Shown here: positions 20,074-27,574 of the stretch, one piece after another
Layout of the letters: the number at the start of each line of letters is the position of its first letter
Position numbering within the stretch: the first letter of the stretch is position 1
DNA from: CAWINY01 sp963837635
GTDB lineage: Bacteria > Acidobacteriota > Terriglobia > Terriglobales > Acidobacteriaceae
DNA: 64,000 nucleotides
Reading direction: 5' to 3'
Assembly (NCBI GenBank): GCA_963837635.1
Contig: CAWINY010000007.1
Location: 1 to 64,000 of the forward strand
Program-made: the position numbers and the translations under genes
The notes under the pieces: generated by a model
The model's input: the letters and a program-made list of their open reading frames with translations, nothing else
Database searches by the model: none
Told to the model about the DNA's origin: nothing

Positions 20074-20448
20074 ATGTCCTTCCCAAATCTGGAAAACAAA
20101 ACGGTACTGGTTGTTGAGGACGATGATATGAGCTTTCTTTATCTGAACCAGCTTTTCATGCTTACCAAATGCAACCTGGTCCATGCCCGCAACGGATCAG
20201 AGGCGTTGGAAAGATTCAGCAGCCGGCAACCTGATCTGATCCTTATGGATATTCAATTGCCTGATATGGACGGAACGGAAGTTACGAGAAAAATAAGGCA
20301 GTCAAACCGGGATATTCCCATTATTGCACAGACAGCCGGAAAAAGCAGTGAAGAGCAGGATAAGGCAATAAAAGCCGGATGCAGTGCGGTTCTTATTAAA
20401 CCTTTTACAATGGAAAAACTGTTTGAGGTAATTTTGAGGTTTGCCTGA
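20074..20448 (+). CDS. Single-domain response regulator (CheY-like receiver)
   Basis: 124 residues from the ATG at 20074. It is a stand-alone receiver domain with the acidic pocket VVEDDD (15-18 region), phospho-acceptor Asp59 in LILMDIQLPDMDG, Thr87 in IIAQTAG and Lys109 in VLIKPF. There is no output domain, so it would act through protein contacts, either as a phosphorelay intermediate or by binding another kinase or regulator. No histidine kinase gene is adjacent. A weak hairpin follows the stop. Confidence 0.9.
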   Translation: MSFPNLENKTVLVVEDDDMSFLYLNQLFMLTKCNLVHARNGSEALERFSSRQPDLILMDIQLPDMDGTEVTRKIRQSNRDIPIIAQTAGKSSEEQDKAIKAGCSAVLIKPFTMEKLFEVILRFA

Positions 20449-20454
20449 AAAGAA

Positions 20455-20483
20455 ACAATCTCCGCGGTTTCCCGGGAGATTGT
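20455..20483 (+). terminator. Stem-loop after the response regulator
   Basis: ACAATCTCC pairs exactly with GGAGATTGT over a loop of 11 bases, 7 bases after the stop codon. There is no T run behind it, so it is a weak terminator candidate. Confidence 0.5.
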
Positions 20484-20486
20484 CTC

Positions 20487-20779
20487 AATCATAACCCTAA
20501 TCTAACCAAATCATAAAAACTAACCTAAAAACTATACTAACCTTTTCTAACCTATTATTAACCAAATTCTAACCTGAAAACCTAAAACCTATATTTTATA
20601 AATAAGACCTGTTTATCAATCAAAAACCCTATTTGTTTTCTACAAAATGCGAGGGAGGGTTCCTCATTTTATTTCTACAATACCGTATGCGCTCCGCGCA
20701 ATCGTCAAATCGTAAATCGTAAATCGTAAATTATCGTACAATCGTAAGATTTCTTGCTCGTCCCTCGTCCCTCGTCCCT
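20487..20779. other. Intergenic stretch: G-poor CTAACC tract, then short direct repeats
   Basis: From about 20,487 to 20,605 the plus strand is almost free of G and rich in CTAACC/TAACC phrases. From about 20,703 the units CGTAAAT recur, followed by CTCGTCCCTCGTCCCTCGTC up to the stop of the next gene on the minus strand. No gene, RNA or promoter was recognised in these 290 bases. Confidence 0.55.
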
Positions 20780-21182
20780 CTATTTGACCTGGGGCTTCAG
20801 ATACACCACATACGGCGTAGAAACCACCTTTGTACAGGCATTGCATTTTACCGCCGGCTTTTTTGTTACGATATTCCTGATTTTATACCATGCGGTATGC
20901 CTGGAATTCTGATAATATCCAACCTGCATTAAATCCTTACCTGACCGGGGATTTGAGGTCAGTTCATCTTTTCTGTCCTGTGTACTCTCAACAAGCAACA
21001 CGGGTTTGTCTAGCGGCAAGCTGGTCGAAATTATCCCATGCCTGCTCAACCATCGTAACCACTTCCCGGTCGTAACCTCCTTTTACAGAAGCTTGTGCGT
21101 ATAAAGTTGCAGAAACGGCCATCAGGACAATAAAAGGGATGGCCCATTTTTTTGATTTCCCGATGTTAGTTTGCGTTTTCAT
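20780..21182 (-). CDS. Small exported protein of unknown function (one frameshift)
   Basis: The frame opens at 21182 with a signal-peptide-like start (MKTQTNIGKSKKWAIPFIVLMAVSATLYAQ). A surplus base near 21,010 breaks it between NFDQLA and LDKPVLLVESTQDRKDEL; the second frame runs to the stop at 20780, giving about 133 residues. The mature part is basic and contains a CNAC pair near the end, which alone is too little to call a metal site. I do not recognise the family. Secretion is inferred from the leader. The stop codon abuts a GGGACGAGGGACGAGG repeat. Confidence 0.6.
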
Positions 21183-21354
21183 TGCAGTAGATGTTACGTT
21201 TTATCACGTTACTATCTACCATCCATAAAATATGCCAAACAAAACAACATGCAAATAATCAGTAAACTACATAGAATTTACCGATGCTGCGGGGATTGTA
21301 AAAGTGTTTGATTTCGCGATTTTAGTGTTCGAATCCGAACGAAAACCGGTAAGA

Positions 21355-21849
21355 TTATTTTTGAGTTTTGGGCTTACTGGTCTTTTTCTTAGGCGCCGGG
21401 ACTTTTTTTGGTGTTTCTTCAGCCGCCGGTTCACCCGCTTCTTTTTCAGCAGCAGGCTCCTCTTCAAAACTGAGCATGTTCAGCGACAGCAATGTATTGT
21501 ACCAGGTAACCAGTTTTTTGATATCTGAAACATAAACCCTTTCCTGATCATAGGTCGGCAATATTTTTTCCATGAATGCCTTTAATTCCGCCGGTGAAGA
21601 TTTAGGATCGGGTGCGGAACCTCCCTTTTCGTGTTCAAAAATGCTTTTAAGGACTTGTTTAAGCGGAACTTCCTCTTCACTGGTAAAAATTGCAATATCT
21701 TCAAGGGAACTAACCTTGCTGGAAGCATTAACAAAGCTCCTTTTTTTGTCGGTAAATGATTCTACAATGATACCATTCCGGCCTTGTGAAATAAACCTGA
21801 AGAGCCCGCTTTGTCCGGATACGGACATAATTTCCTTTAAATCCATCAT
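21355..21849 (-). CDS. DUF5606 domain protein
   Basis: 164 residues. The first 130 match the Bacteroidetes-specific DUF5606 family as I remember it: LKEIMSVSGQSGLFRFISQGRNG at the start, then VESFTDKKRSFVNASSKVSSLEDIAIFT, PLKQVLKSIF and the YDQERVYVSDIKKLVTWYN segment. The last 35 residues are a Lys/Pro/Glu-rich low-complexity tail. The beta-rich N-terminus suggests a small nucleic-acid or protein-binding fold, but the function is unknown. A second ATG one codon downstream is equally possible. It is on the same strand as the coaE/ybbR block but separated by about 90 bases. Confidence 0.8.
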   Translation of the reverse strand: MMDLKEIMSVSGQSGLFRFISQGRNGIIVESFTDKKRSFVNASSKVSSLEDIAIFTSEEEVPLKQVLKSIFEHEKGGSAPDPKSSPAELKAFMEKILPTYDQERVYVSDIKKLVTWYNTLLSLNMLSFEEEPAAEKEAGEPAAEETPKKVPAPKKKTSKPKTQK

Positions 21850-21937
21850 TTATTAATTAGATACAATATGGTGCAAAAATACAATTTCTTAATCACAATC
21901 AAATAATTGCCATGTTTTTGTTTTAATCGCGAAGCGC

Positions 21938-22660
21938 TTAATTTATCTGTCTCTCCTTTTTAATCGTTTCATATGCCTCGCTTATTTTCTGGAATTTTTC
22001 CTGTGCATTCTTTCGGATATCCTCTCCAAGGTAAGCTACCTTATCGGGATGATTTTTAAGGGCCAGTTGCCGGTAAGCTTTCTTGATTTCTTCCGTATTT
22101 GCCTGTGGATCAATTTCCAGGACCTGGTATGCCCAGTCTGCTGATCTGAAATACATGTTTTTAACCGAATTGATATCTGCACTGCTGATACCCAGATCGT
22201 AAGCAATCTGCTCAATTACAGTCATTTCGTGTATATTAATTGAACCGTCTGCCTGGGCAAGCCCATAGATCAAATGAAGCAGCTGCAGTCTGGACGGATA
22301 ATCCATCCGGCCTTTAATCTGGTAAGTGACTTCTTTTAGCGGAATATCCTGTTTTAGTATGTCGCGCAGCATCCTCAGCATTTCAAGTGCTTCTTCTTCC
22401 CCGAAAGCCCTCACCAGGTATTGTTTTACAAAGGACAGCTCGGAATGCACAACCTTATGGTCCGCTTTCATGACGGCTGCCATTAATACAAGCAGACTCA
22501 ACACAAAATCGCCCGTAGTTGTATCAATCCTTTTATGTTCAAACTGTTCGATATTGGATGCATCCACCAACGAACCGAATGCAAAACCGACTATTGCACC
22601 AATCGGCCCGCCGATTGTCCATCCAAGCCCGACACCGATCCATTTGCTGAATTTTTTCAT
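21938..22660 (-). CDS. TerB-like domain plus C-terminal DnaJ domain protein (DjlA-like)
   Basis: 240 residues. The N-terminus has a short glycine-rich hydrophobic segment (GVGLGWTIGGPIGAIVGFAFG, 10-30) that may anchor it in the membrane. Residues about 50-160 form a TerB-type helical domain (LSLLVLMAAVMKADHKVVHSELSFVKQYL ... LHLIYGLAQADGSINIHEMTVIEQIA). Residues about 175-238 are a J domain with HPD in LKNHPDKV, which stimulates Hsp70 ATPase. The layout equals DjlA. Its start overlaps the coaE stop by 4 bases, so it is co-translated with that gene. Confidence 0.9.
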   Translation of the reverse strand: MKKFSKWIGVGLGWTIGGPIGAIVGFAFGSLVDASNIEQFEHKRIDTTTGDFVLSLLVLMAAVMKADHKVVHSELSFVKQYLVRAFGEEEALEMLRMLRDILKQDIPLKEVTYQIKGRMDYPSRLQLLHLIYGLAQADGSINIHEMTVIEQIAYDLGISSADINSVKNMYFRSADWAYQVLEIDPQANTEEIKKAYRQLALKNHPDKVAYLGEDIRKNAQEKFQKISEAYETIKKERQIN

Positions 22661-23259
22661 TCCTTTCTGTTAGATAATTTATTGCTCAATTCTGTGTAAA
22701 TTGATAAGATCCGGGGCAGTATCAGGGTGGTTCCATCATTTTTAAGAACAAAATGTGAACGTGCTATTTTTTCATCTTCCGGTAATTGATTTTTCATAAT
22801 TCTCAGGATTTTTTCCCTGTCAGTATCCGGCCTGTCTAAAACCCTTTGAATCCGGATCTCCTGCGGGGCAGTGACAAGAATTACATAATCAAATAATTGA
22901 AAAGCGTTGCTTTCAAAAAGGATTGCACTTTCCTGTATAATAAAGGGCACCTGTGAATATGATTTGCACCAGTGTACGAAATCATCGCCTACCCGCGGAT
23001 GGACAATTTTATTTACCCTGGCAAGCAGGCCGGGATCCTCAAAAATATAGTCTGCCAGTCGCGACCTGTTCAGTTCTTCTCCGGTATAAATCTCTTCACC
23101 AAAAACAGAAATCAAATCCTTTCTGATCTCTGCATTGTGTCCCATCAGGTACCTGGCCCTGTCATCGGCGTTATAAACCGGAACACCTAACATTGAAAAA
23201 ACCTTGCAGATCAGCGATTTTCCGCTTCCAATTCCACCGGTAATGCCAACTTTGATCAT
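22657..23259 (-). CDS. coaE: Dephospho-CoA kinase
   Basis: 200 residues, the standard length. It phosphorylates dephospho-CoA in the last step of coenzyme A synthesis. The P-loop GITGGIGSGKS is at residues 6-16, the substrate region VYNADDRARYLM follows, and HPRV and QESAILFES are family motifs. The gene overlaps both neighbours by 4 bases (ATGA), forming a translationally coupled ybbR-coaE-djlA-like unit. Confidence 0.96.
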   Translation of the reverse strand: MIKVGITGGIGSGKSLICKVFSMLGVPVYNADDRARYLMGHNAEIRKDLISVFGEEIYTGEELNRSRLADYIFEDPGLLARVNKIVHPRVGDDFVHWCKSYSQVPFIIQESAILFESNAFQLFDYVILVTAPQEIRIQRVLDRPDTDREKILRIMKNQLPEDEKIARSHFVLKNDGTTLILPRILSIYTELSNKLSNRKE

Positions 23260-24281
23260 TTACGGGTAATTAGGAATTCGATTTCATGCGGATTTACCCT
23301 TACATTGCTGATCACCCGGGGTGTGTCGGCTAAATATACGGTCAAGCGGCCTGAATGTGCAGCCGCTATATCCTTGTAATTAATTCTCGGCAATAGCGGA
23401 TTGTGCAGCATCTGCTGATAATTGCTGAGGCATATGTGGTAGGTTATTTTTACCTGGCCGGGAATTGCGATCATGGTGAGGCTGTCCGGCACATTGACGG
23501 TCTGAACCGGAAAATTATCCTCAACTTCTGTAAACCTGTCCACAGGTAACACAACTTTTACTTTCTGCACCGAATAGGTCAGCGATTTAACGGGTTCCAG
23601 TTTGCAGTAAGTAGTCACCGTATCGGTGAGGTTTGTGAAGTAAAGCGGTTGTGTGGCAATAAAATGTATTGAACTGACAACATTATCCGGACCGGACACC
23701 GTAACGCTGTCGGGCGATACAAGTATATCCCCGTTTTGTGTAAATTGTTTCTGATAAAACCGCTCATGTAATTTTAGTGCCGGCATAACAGGCACCTTTT
23801 TGGTGATGATGTCAGTCAGCCTGAAAAATAATGTATCAGGTGAGATACTGAGGATCTTGATCTGGTCAAGTTCCTCGGAAAGCATGTCCCTGATATTCCC
23901 CGTTATGACAACATAGGTATCCTTTCCTGTATTATTCATGGCATAGGAATTCACATTAAATCGCAAGGGGATGATATTCAGATTGAGCCTGCATTTCAGA
24001 ATACTAAAACCGCTGGCGCGCACCCTGAGCGTTAATTTTTGAGGAATATCGCCGATCAGAACCTTATTTTCAGGAAAATCGGTATATTTTACCGGGTAAG
24101 AAACATTGGTTTCATACTGCTGGCCGAGCGATCGCACGAACCAGAAGCCTGTGGAAACCAGAACGAAAAACAGGAAAGTGATCAGCTTGTTGTGGACCGG
24201 TGAGCGCACATCCGCCAGGAGCCTGTAATATTTTAAAAAGTAGCCCGGCCAGATCTTTCCTTTGTTTTCGATACTACTCAA
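23256..24281 (-). CDS. YbbR-domain protein (CdaR-like)
   Basis: 341 residues with an N-terminal membrane anchor (LITFLFFVLVSTGFWFVRSL, about 33-52) and several extracytoplasmic YbbR repeats of about 80 residues, each with strands like YPVKYTDFPENKVLIGDIPQKLTLRV and a short VTVSGP turn. In Firmicutes such proteins control the diadenylate cyclase CdaA; in Bacteroidetes they sit in this nusB-yajC-ybbR-coaE cluster without the cyclase. The only plausible start is a TTG at 24281, 3 bases after the T run of the yajC terminator. Confidence 0.87.
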   Translation of the reverse strand: MSSIENKGKIWPGYFLKYYRLLADVRSPVHNKLITFLFFVLVSTGFWFVRSLGQQYETNVSYPVKYTDFPENKVLIGDIPQKLTLRVRASGFSILKCRLNLNIIPLRFNVNSYAMNNTGKDTYVVITGNIRDMLSEELDQIKILSISPDTLFFRLTDIITKKVPVMPALKLHERFYQKQFTQNGDILVSPDSVTVSGPDNVVSSIHFIATQPLYFTNLTDTVTTYCKLEPVKSLTYSVQKVKVVLPVDRFTEVEDNFPVQTVNVPDSLTMIAIPGQVKITYHICLSNYQQMLHNPLLPRINYKDIAAAHSGRLTVYLADTPRVISNVRVNPHEIEFLITRK

Positions 24282-24284
24282 ATG

Positions 24285-24324
24285 AAAAAGAGTTTAAAGT
24301 ATATGGCAAATATACCTTAAACTC
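24285..24324 (-). terminator. Intrinsic terminator after yajC, abutting the ybbR start
   Basis: On the minus strand a 14-bp stem with one G-T pair (GAGTTTAAGGTATA against TATACTTTAAACTC), a 7-base loop and TTTTT form a strong intrinsic terminator. It ends 3 bases before the TTG start of ybbR. Confidence 0.85.
24307..24314 (-). promoter_or_regulatory. -7 box for ybbR inside the yajC terminator
   Basis: TATATTTG, a full TAnnTTTG match, spans the 5' arm and loop of the terminator. It would start ybbR-coaE transcription about 20 bases before the start codon. No TTG is seen at -33. Confidence 0.5.
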
Positions 24325-24336
24325 TGGTTATTCATG

Positions 24337-24672
24337 TTATGACTGCGGTTGATTTTCAATGTCAGTAGTGTCACGCAGAACTGAACTTTTGTCAACTTTC
24401 AGCAGAATGTTATTTCCCACGTCAACCGTGATGAAATGATCGGAGATGTTATTGATCTTGCCATATATACCACCGGCCGTTACAATACGGTCACCTTTTT
24501 TCAGTGATTCCCTGAAAGTTTTTAATTCTTTCTGTCTTTTCATCTGCGGACGGATCAGGAAAAAGTAAAAAACAACCATGATCAGCAGCAGGGGTACAAG
24601 GGATGACCATGGACTGCCTGCCTGTCCGGATGCGGGCTGGCTCATAAGAACAACGCTTAATAAATTACTCAT
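24337..24672 (-). CDS. yajC: Preprotein translocase subunit YajC
   Basis: 111 residues. One transmembrane helix (SLVPLLLIMVVFYFFLIRPQMKRQKE, about 24-45) with the conserved FFLIRPQ motif is followed by a small cytosolic domain carrying LKKGDRIVTAGGIYGKI. YajC joins SecDF at the Sec translocon. It has its own promoter (24737-24767) and a terminator, so it appears to be a single-gene transcript between nusB and ybbR. Confidence 0.95.
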   Translation of the reverse strand: MSNLLSVVLMSQPASGQAGSPWSSLVPLLLIMVVFYFFLIRPQMKRQKELKTFRESLKKGDRIVTAGGIYGKINNISDHFITVDVGNNILLKVDKSSVLRDTTDIENQPQS

Positions 24673-24736
24673 CTTAAATTTATATTATATTAATAATCAG
24701 GAAATTCACAATTAATTCATCCCTAAATATGAAACG

Positions 24737-24767
24737 CAAAGTAACAACAAAATTATTAACTCTGCAA
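24737..24767 (-). promoter_or_regulatory. yajC promoter
   Basis: TTG (24765-24767), 20 bases, TTACTTTG (24737-24744) on the minus strand. The same arrangement with identical boxes precedes nusB. It lies about 65 bases upstream of the yajC start. Confidence 0.7.
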
Positions 24768-24786
24768 TAATGAAGGGACTGGAAGA

Positions 24787-25743
24787 TCACTCTTCGTTTT
24801 CACCAATCAGACCCCTGCCTGTTTTTACAATCTGGCGTTGTTCTTTCAGGTGCCTGAATATCTTATCGAGCAAACCGTTGATGAATACGCTGCTTTTTTC
24901 CGTGCTGTAAAATTTGGCGATTTCAAGGAATTCATTAATGGTTACCCGGGTGGGGATGGAAGGAAAAACGACGGCTTCCGTGATGGCAATTTCAATGATC
25001 AGGAAATCCATAAAAGCCACGCGTTCTATATCCCAGTTTTCAGTAAACGATTCCACCAGTTCCCTGTATTCCTCCTTATGCATAATAGCATTCCGGTAAA
25101 GGTCCCGTGCAAATTCACGGTCGTCATCATTTTTGAAAAGGGGCATCAGTTCAGCATTTTCAGCGTCTTTTTGCTTAAATGCCTTCAGCGTTTTCGTGAT
25201 CATGCTGATCACAAATTCAACCTCATCATTCCAGTAAATACTCTGCTCTTCTAAAGTCTGGTAGAGATTTTCAAAGTTGATGATCTCGCTGGTATAAATT
25301 TCAAGAATGACTTTCAGATCGCTTTCATAGCTCCTTTCGGTGCTCTCCATATATTCCTTGAAAAAAGGAGCCATCCGGATACTGTTGTGCAGCTTTTTGA
25401 TCAGATCCGGACTATTTACCCAGGTTAGTTTTGTCTTGCTTAAATACTGGTTAAGCTGCCTGTTTGTGCGGATCTGCTGGATAACTAAATTATCAACGAA
25501 TTTCGTATTTGGATTCAGATCCTCCCGTGTAGGGATTTTTTTCTGGAGGGCTATCTCTATCCGGGAGTTCGCATAATCGGCTATTTCAACGATCAGCGAC
25601 AACAGGTAGTGATAGAGGTCATATGTTTTCTGGATGCTGAAGAATAATTCTTTTTCTGATTTATTCAATGAACTCTCGGCACTTTGAAAGTAAGCATACA
25701 GGAGCTGTAAAATTTTTATTCGTATAATCCTTCTGCTGATCAT
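24787..25743 (-). CDS. nusB: Transcription antitermination factor NusB, long Bacteroidetes form
   Basis: 318 residues, about twice the length of E. coli NusB, as usual in Bacteroidetes. The N-terminal MISRRIIRIKILQLLYAYFQS begins the RNA-binding helical fold, and the NusB core is completed by the C-terminal region with ENWDIERVAFMDFLIIEIAITEAVVFPSIPTRVTINEFLEIAKFYSTEKSSVFINGLLDKI. NusB with NusE binds boxA RNA in rRNA transcription. The long middle insertion is helical and of unknown role. The start codon directly precedes SRRIIRIK, with no alternative. Confidence 0.94.
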   Translation of the reverse strand: MISRRIIRIKILQLLYAYFQSAESSLNKSEKELFFSIQKTYDLYHYLLSLIVEIADYANSRIEIALQKKIPTREDLNPNTKFVDNLVIQQIRTNRQLNQYLSKTKLTWVNSPDLIKKLHNSIRMAPFFKEYMESTERSYESDLKVILEIYTSEIINFENLYQTLEEQSIYWNDEVEFVISMITKTLKAFKQKDAENAELMPLFKNDDDREFARDLYRNAIMHKEEYRELVESFTENWDIERVAFMDFLIIEIAITEAVVFPSIPTRVTINEFLEIAKFYSTEKSSVFINGLLDKIFRHLKEQRQIVKTGRGLIGENEE

Positions 25744-25796
25744 AATTGAAAGAACGTTCTGTATGAGTTTTTGAGATATTCCTGGTTAAAGTGCTG

Positions 25797-25827
25797 CAAA
25801 GTAAATGTATTTTTTGAATATTTTCAA
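25797..25827 (-). promoter_or_regulatory. nusB promoter
   Basis: TTG (25825-25827), 20 bases, TTACTTTG (25797-25804) on the minus strand, about 54 bases before the nusB start. It is identical in boxes and spacing to the yajC promoter. Confidence 0.72.
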
Positions 25828-25914
25828 CAATATCCTTGTCTCTGCGATAACTTGTTTTTCGTCAAAAAAATGATAATACAGTCAATCAAATGAATGTTCA
25901 AAAAAAAAAATATT

Positions 25915-25922
25915 TATTTTTG
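25915..25922 (+). promoter_or_regulatory. -7 box ahead of the DUF3276 gene
   Basis: TATTTTTG fits TAnnTTTG and lies 40 bases before the ATG at 25963, behind a run of A residues. No clear -33 TTG. Confidence 0.45.
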
Positions 25923-25962
25923 AGATGCATTTAAACTCTACAACTACAAAATACCCTAATTT

Positions 25963-26367
25963 ATGATGGATGAAAGAATAGATAAAAACGATGCCTTTGA
26001 AGACTCCGAGCACCGGGAGATATATTCAAAGGCAGTTAGAGCCGGAAAGAGGACATATTTTTTTGATGTAAAGGCCACCAAACGCAACGATTATTTCCTG
26101 ACAATCACCGAAAGCAAAAAACGTTTCCAGAAAGACGGCCGCTTTTTCTTTGAAAAACACAAGATCTTTTTATACAAGGAAGATTTTGAAAAATTTGCAG
26201 ATGGATTTACAGAAGTCATTGACTACATTAAAAATGTAAAATCCAGTGAACAGGGTGTGAATGAAGAAATAATTCATCATGCATCAGAAGGAACAGAGGA
26301 TTATACCAGTGTTGATTTTGAAGATCTCGAAAGTGTTGACGTAGAGGATAAGCAGAGAAAGGGATAA
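25963..26367 (+). CDS. DUF3276/PUR-family nucleic-acid-binding protein
   Basis: 134 residues. The core (about 18-90) is a single PUR-alpha-like repeat: EIYSKAVRAGKRTYFFDVKATKRNDYFLTITESKK followed by FFFEKHKIFLYKEDFEKFADGF. This family, common in Bacteroidetes and spirochaetes, forms dimers that bind single-stranded nucleic acid. The C-terminal 40 residues are acidic and probably disordered. The exact cellular role is unknown. It has its own promoter box and a strong terminator. Confidence 0.88.
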   Translation: MMDERIDKNDAFEDSEHREIYSKAVRAGKRTYFFDVKATKRNDYFLTITESKKRFQKDGRFFFEKHKIFLYKEDFEKFADGFTEVIDYIKNVKSSEQGVNEEIIHHASEGTEDYTSVDFEDLESVDVEDKQRKG

Positions 26368-26382
26368 CACGGTATGTAAAAC

Positions 26383-26415
26383 AAAACCCGGGTAAGTTGT
26401 ATATCCGGGTTTTTT
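26383..26415. terminator. Bidirectional terminator between convergent genes
   Basis: AAAACCCGG (26383-26391) pairs exactly with CCGGGTTTT (26405-26413); T runs follow on the plus strand and A/T on the other. It separates the DUF3276 gene from the convergent gene ending at 26414. Confidence 0.85.
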
Positions 26416-27139
26416 AATGTGTTGTACGGGACATTAGATTTCTTATCTGCTTGCCCGACAATATTTTCACATTCGTGATCAGGCATTCCTGGTCAATGAA
26501 ATTTCCATACAGATTGCATTCTTCAATCACTTTATCGAATAAGGCCTGGATAGGGATCTGTAAGGGAATAACGGATAAGATCCTGCAGAATTCCTTGTTG
26601 AAATGAATACTTTCCAGTTCACCGTGGTTGCTTTTCAGACCGAATTGCATTTCCGATTTGACCAGTTTTTTTTCATAGTTTGAAAAAACCCTTCCGGTCA
26701 GGGTCTGCAGCACGGTGAAATACCGAAGCTTTAAACCTTTACCGCCCAGTCCGGTAGAAATAAGAACCTGATTTTCATCCAATAAACTGCTTTCCAGGAA
26801 CATTTTGTTTTCCTGATAGGCAAGCAATGCCCATTCTCTCAATTCTTCATCCGGCAAGGCCAGGTAATTCTCCAGGATCTTAAAGGATTCAACCGAACCG
26901 ATCTTCGCCAGTTCAATCAGGTATTTCTTTTTGTAATCGATTGAATAACCGGGACTTCTTAATGTATCTTTCTTTTGCAGAATTTCTTCCTCATTGGAAA
27001 TATCCATATCCTGTTCTGCCATGCGATTGTATTCCACCTGAAGATCCGCATCAATTTTTTGCTCCAGTACAGCCACATTTCCGGTCATTGTTCCCAGAAA
27101 TTCCTTTATTTTATCATATATATTTTCGTTGCTGCCCAC
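26414..27139 (-). CDS. Conserved helical protein of unknown function
   Basis: 241 residues, predicted cytosolic, no signal or membrane segment. Residues about 60-110 read as a HEAT-like helical pair (KKKYLIELAKIGSVESFKILENYLALPDEELREWALLAYQENKMFLES). A glycine motif STGLGGKGLKLRYFTVL follows, and a second half of mixed helices ends in VIEECNLYGNFIDQECLITNVK. I do not recognise a characterised family; it resembles conserved hypothetical proteins of Bacteroidetes. It stands alone, facing the DUF3276 gene and divergent from feoA. Confidence 0.7.
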   Translation of the reverse strand: MGSNENIYDKIKEFLGTMTGNVAVLEQKIDADLQVEYNRMAEQDMDISNEEEILQKKDTLRSPGYSIDYKKKYLIELAKIGSVESFKILENYLALPDEELREWALLAYQENKMFLESSLLDENQVLISTGLGGKGLKLRYFTVLQTLTGRVFSNYEKKLVKSEMQFGLKSNHGELESIHFNKEFCRILSVIPLQIPIQALFDKVIEECNLYGNFIDQECLITNVKILSGKQIRNLMSRTTH

Positions 27140-27246
27140 GGTTTTTTTCCTCGTAATCCTAAAGATATAAAAATAACGACAAAGAAGATGCCATTTTTGT
27201 TCAAAATATGGAAAAACTATTCTTTATTTTTCCCTATTTATGGGTA

Positions 27247-27277
27247 TTGACCGCGGCATAATTAATAGGTATACTTG
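27247..27277 (+). promoter_or_regulatory. feoAB promoter
   Basis: TTG (27247-27249), 20 bases, TATACTTG (27270-27277), one mismatch to TAnnTTTG. The FeoA start at 27293 is 15 bases downstream, giving a very short leader. No Fur-box was identified with confidence. Confidence 0.65.
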
Positions 27278-27292
27278 CCCTTATTTTTCTAT

Positions 27293-27574
27293 ATGACGGG
27301 TAAGTCACGGCTTAGTGATATTGAAACAGGGGAGAGTGTATACATCCGCAGGGTAAGAGGAGAAGGTGCGTTCAGGCAGCGCATTGGCGAAATGGGTTTT
27401 GTGAGAGGAAAAAAAATCACTGTCGTCAAAAATGCTCCGCTGAATGATCCGGTTGAATTTAGTCTCATGGGCTATAATGTTTCTCTCCGCAGGCATGAGG
27501 CTTCGCTGATCGATGTTTCTGCCGAGATAGATATTGCAGAAACGGCAATCAACGGGTTTTCGGAAGATAGATAA
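27293..27574 (+). CDS. feoA: FeoA, ferrous iron transport accessory protein
   Basis: 93 residues from the ATG at 27293 (MTGKSRLSDIETGESVYI). It is an SH3-like FeoA domain: LSDIETGESVYIRRVRGEGAFRQRIGEMGFVRGKKITVVKNAPLNDPVEFSLMGYNVSLRR, with the conserved RIGEMGF...G turn. FeoA is cytosolic and needed for Fe(II) uptake through FeoB. The reading frame overlaps the start of feoB by about 40 bases if the upstream ATG of feoB is used. Confidence 0.93.
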   Translation: MTGKSRLSDIETGESVYIRRVRGEGAFRQRIGEMGFVRGKKITVVKNAPLNDPVEFSLMGYNVSLRRHEASLIDVSAEIDIAETAINGFSEDR

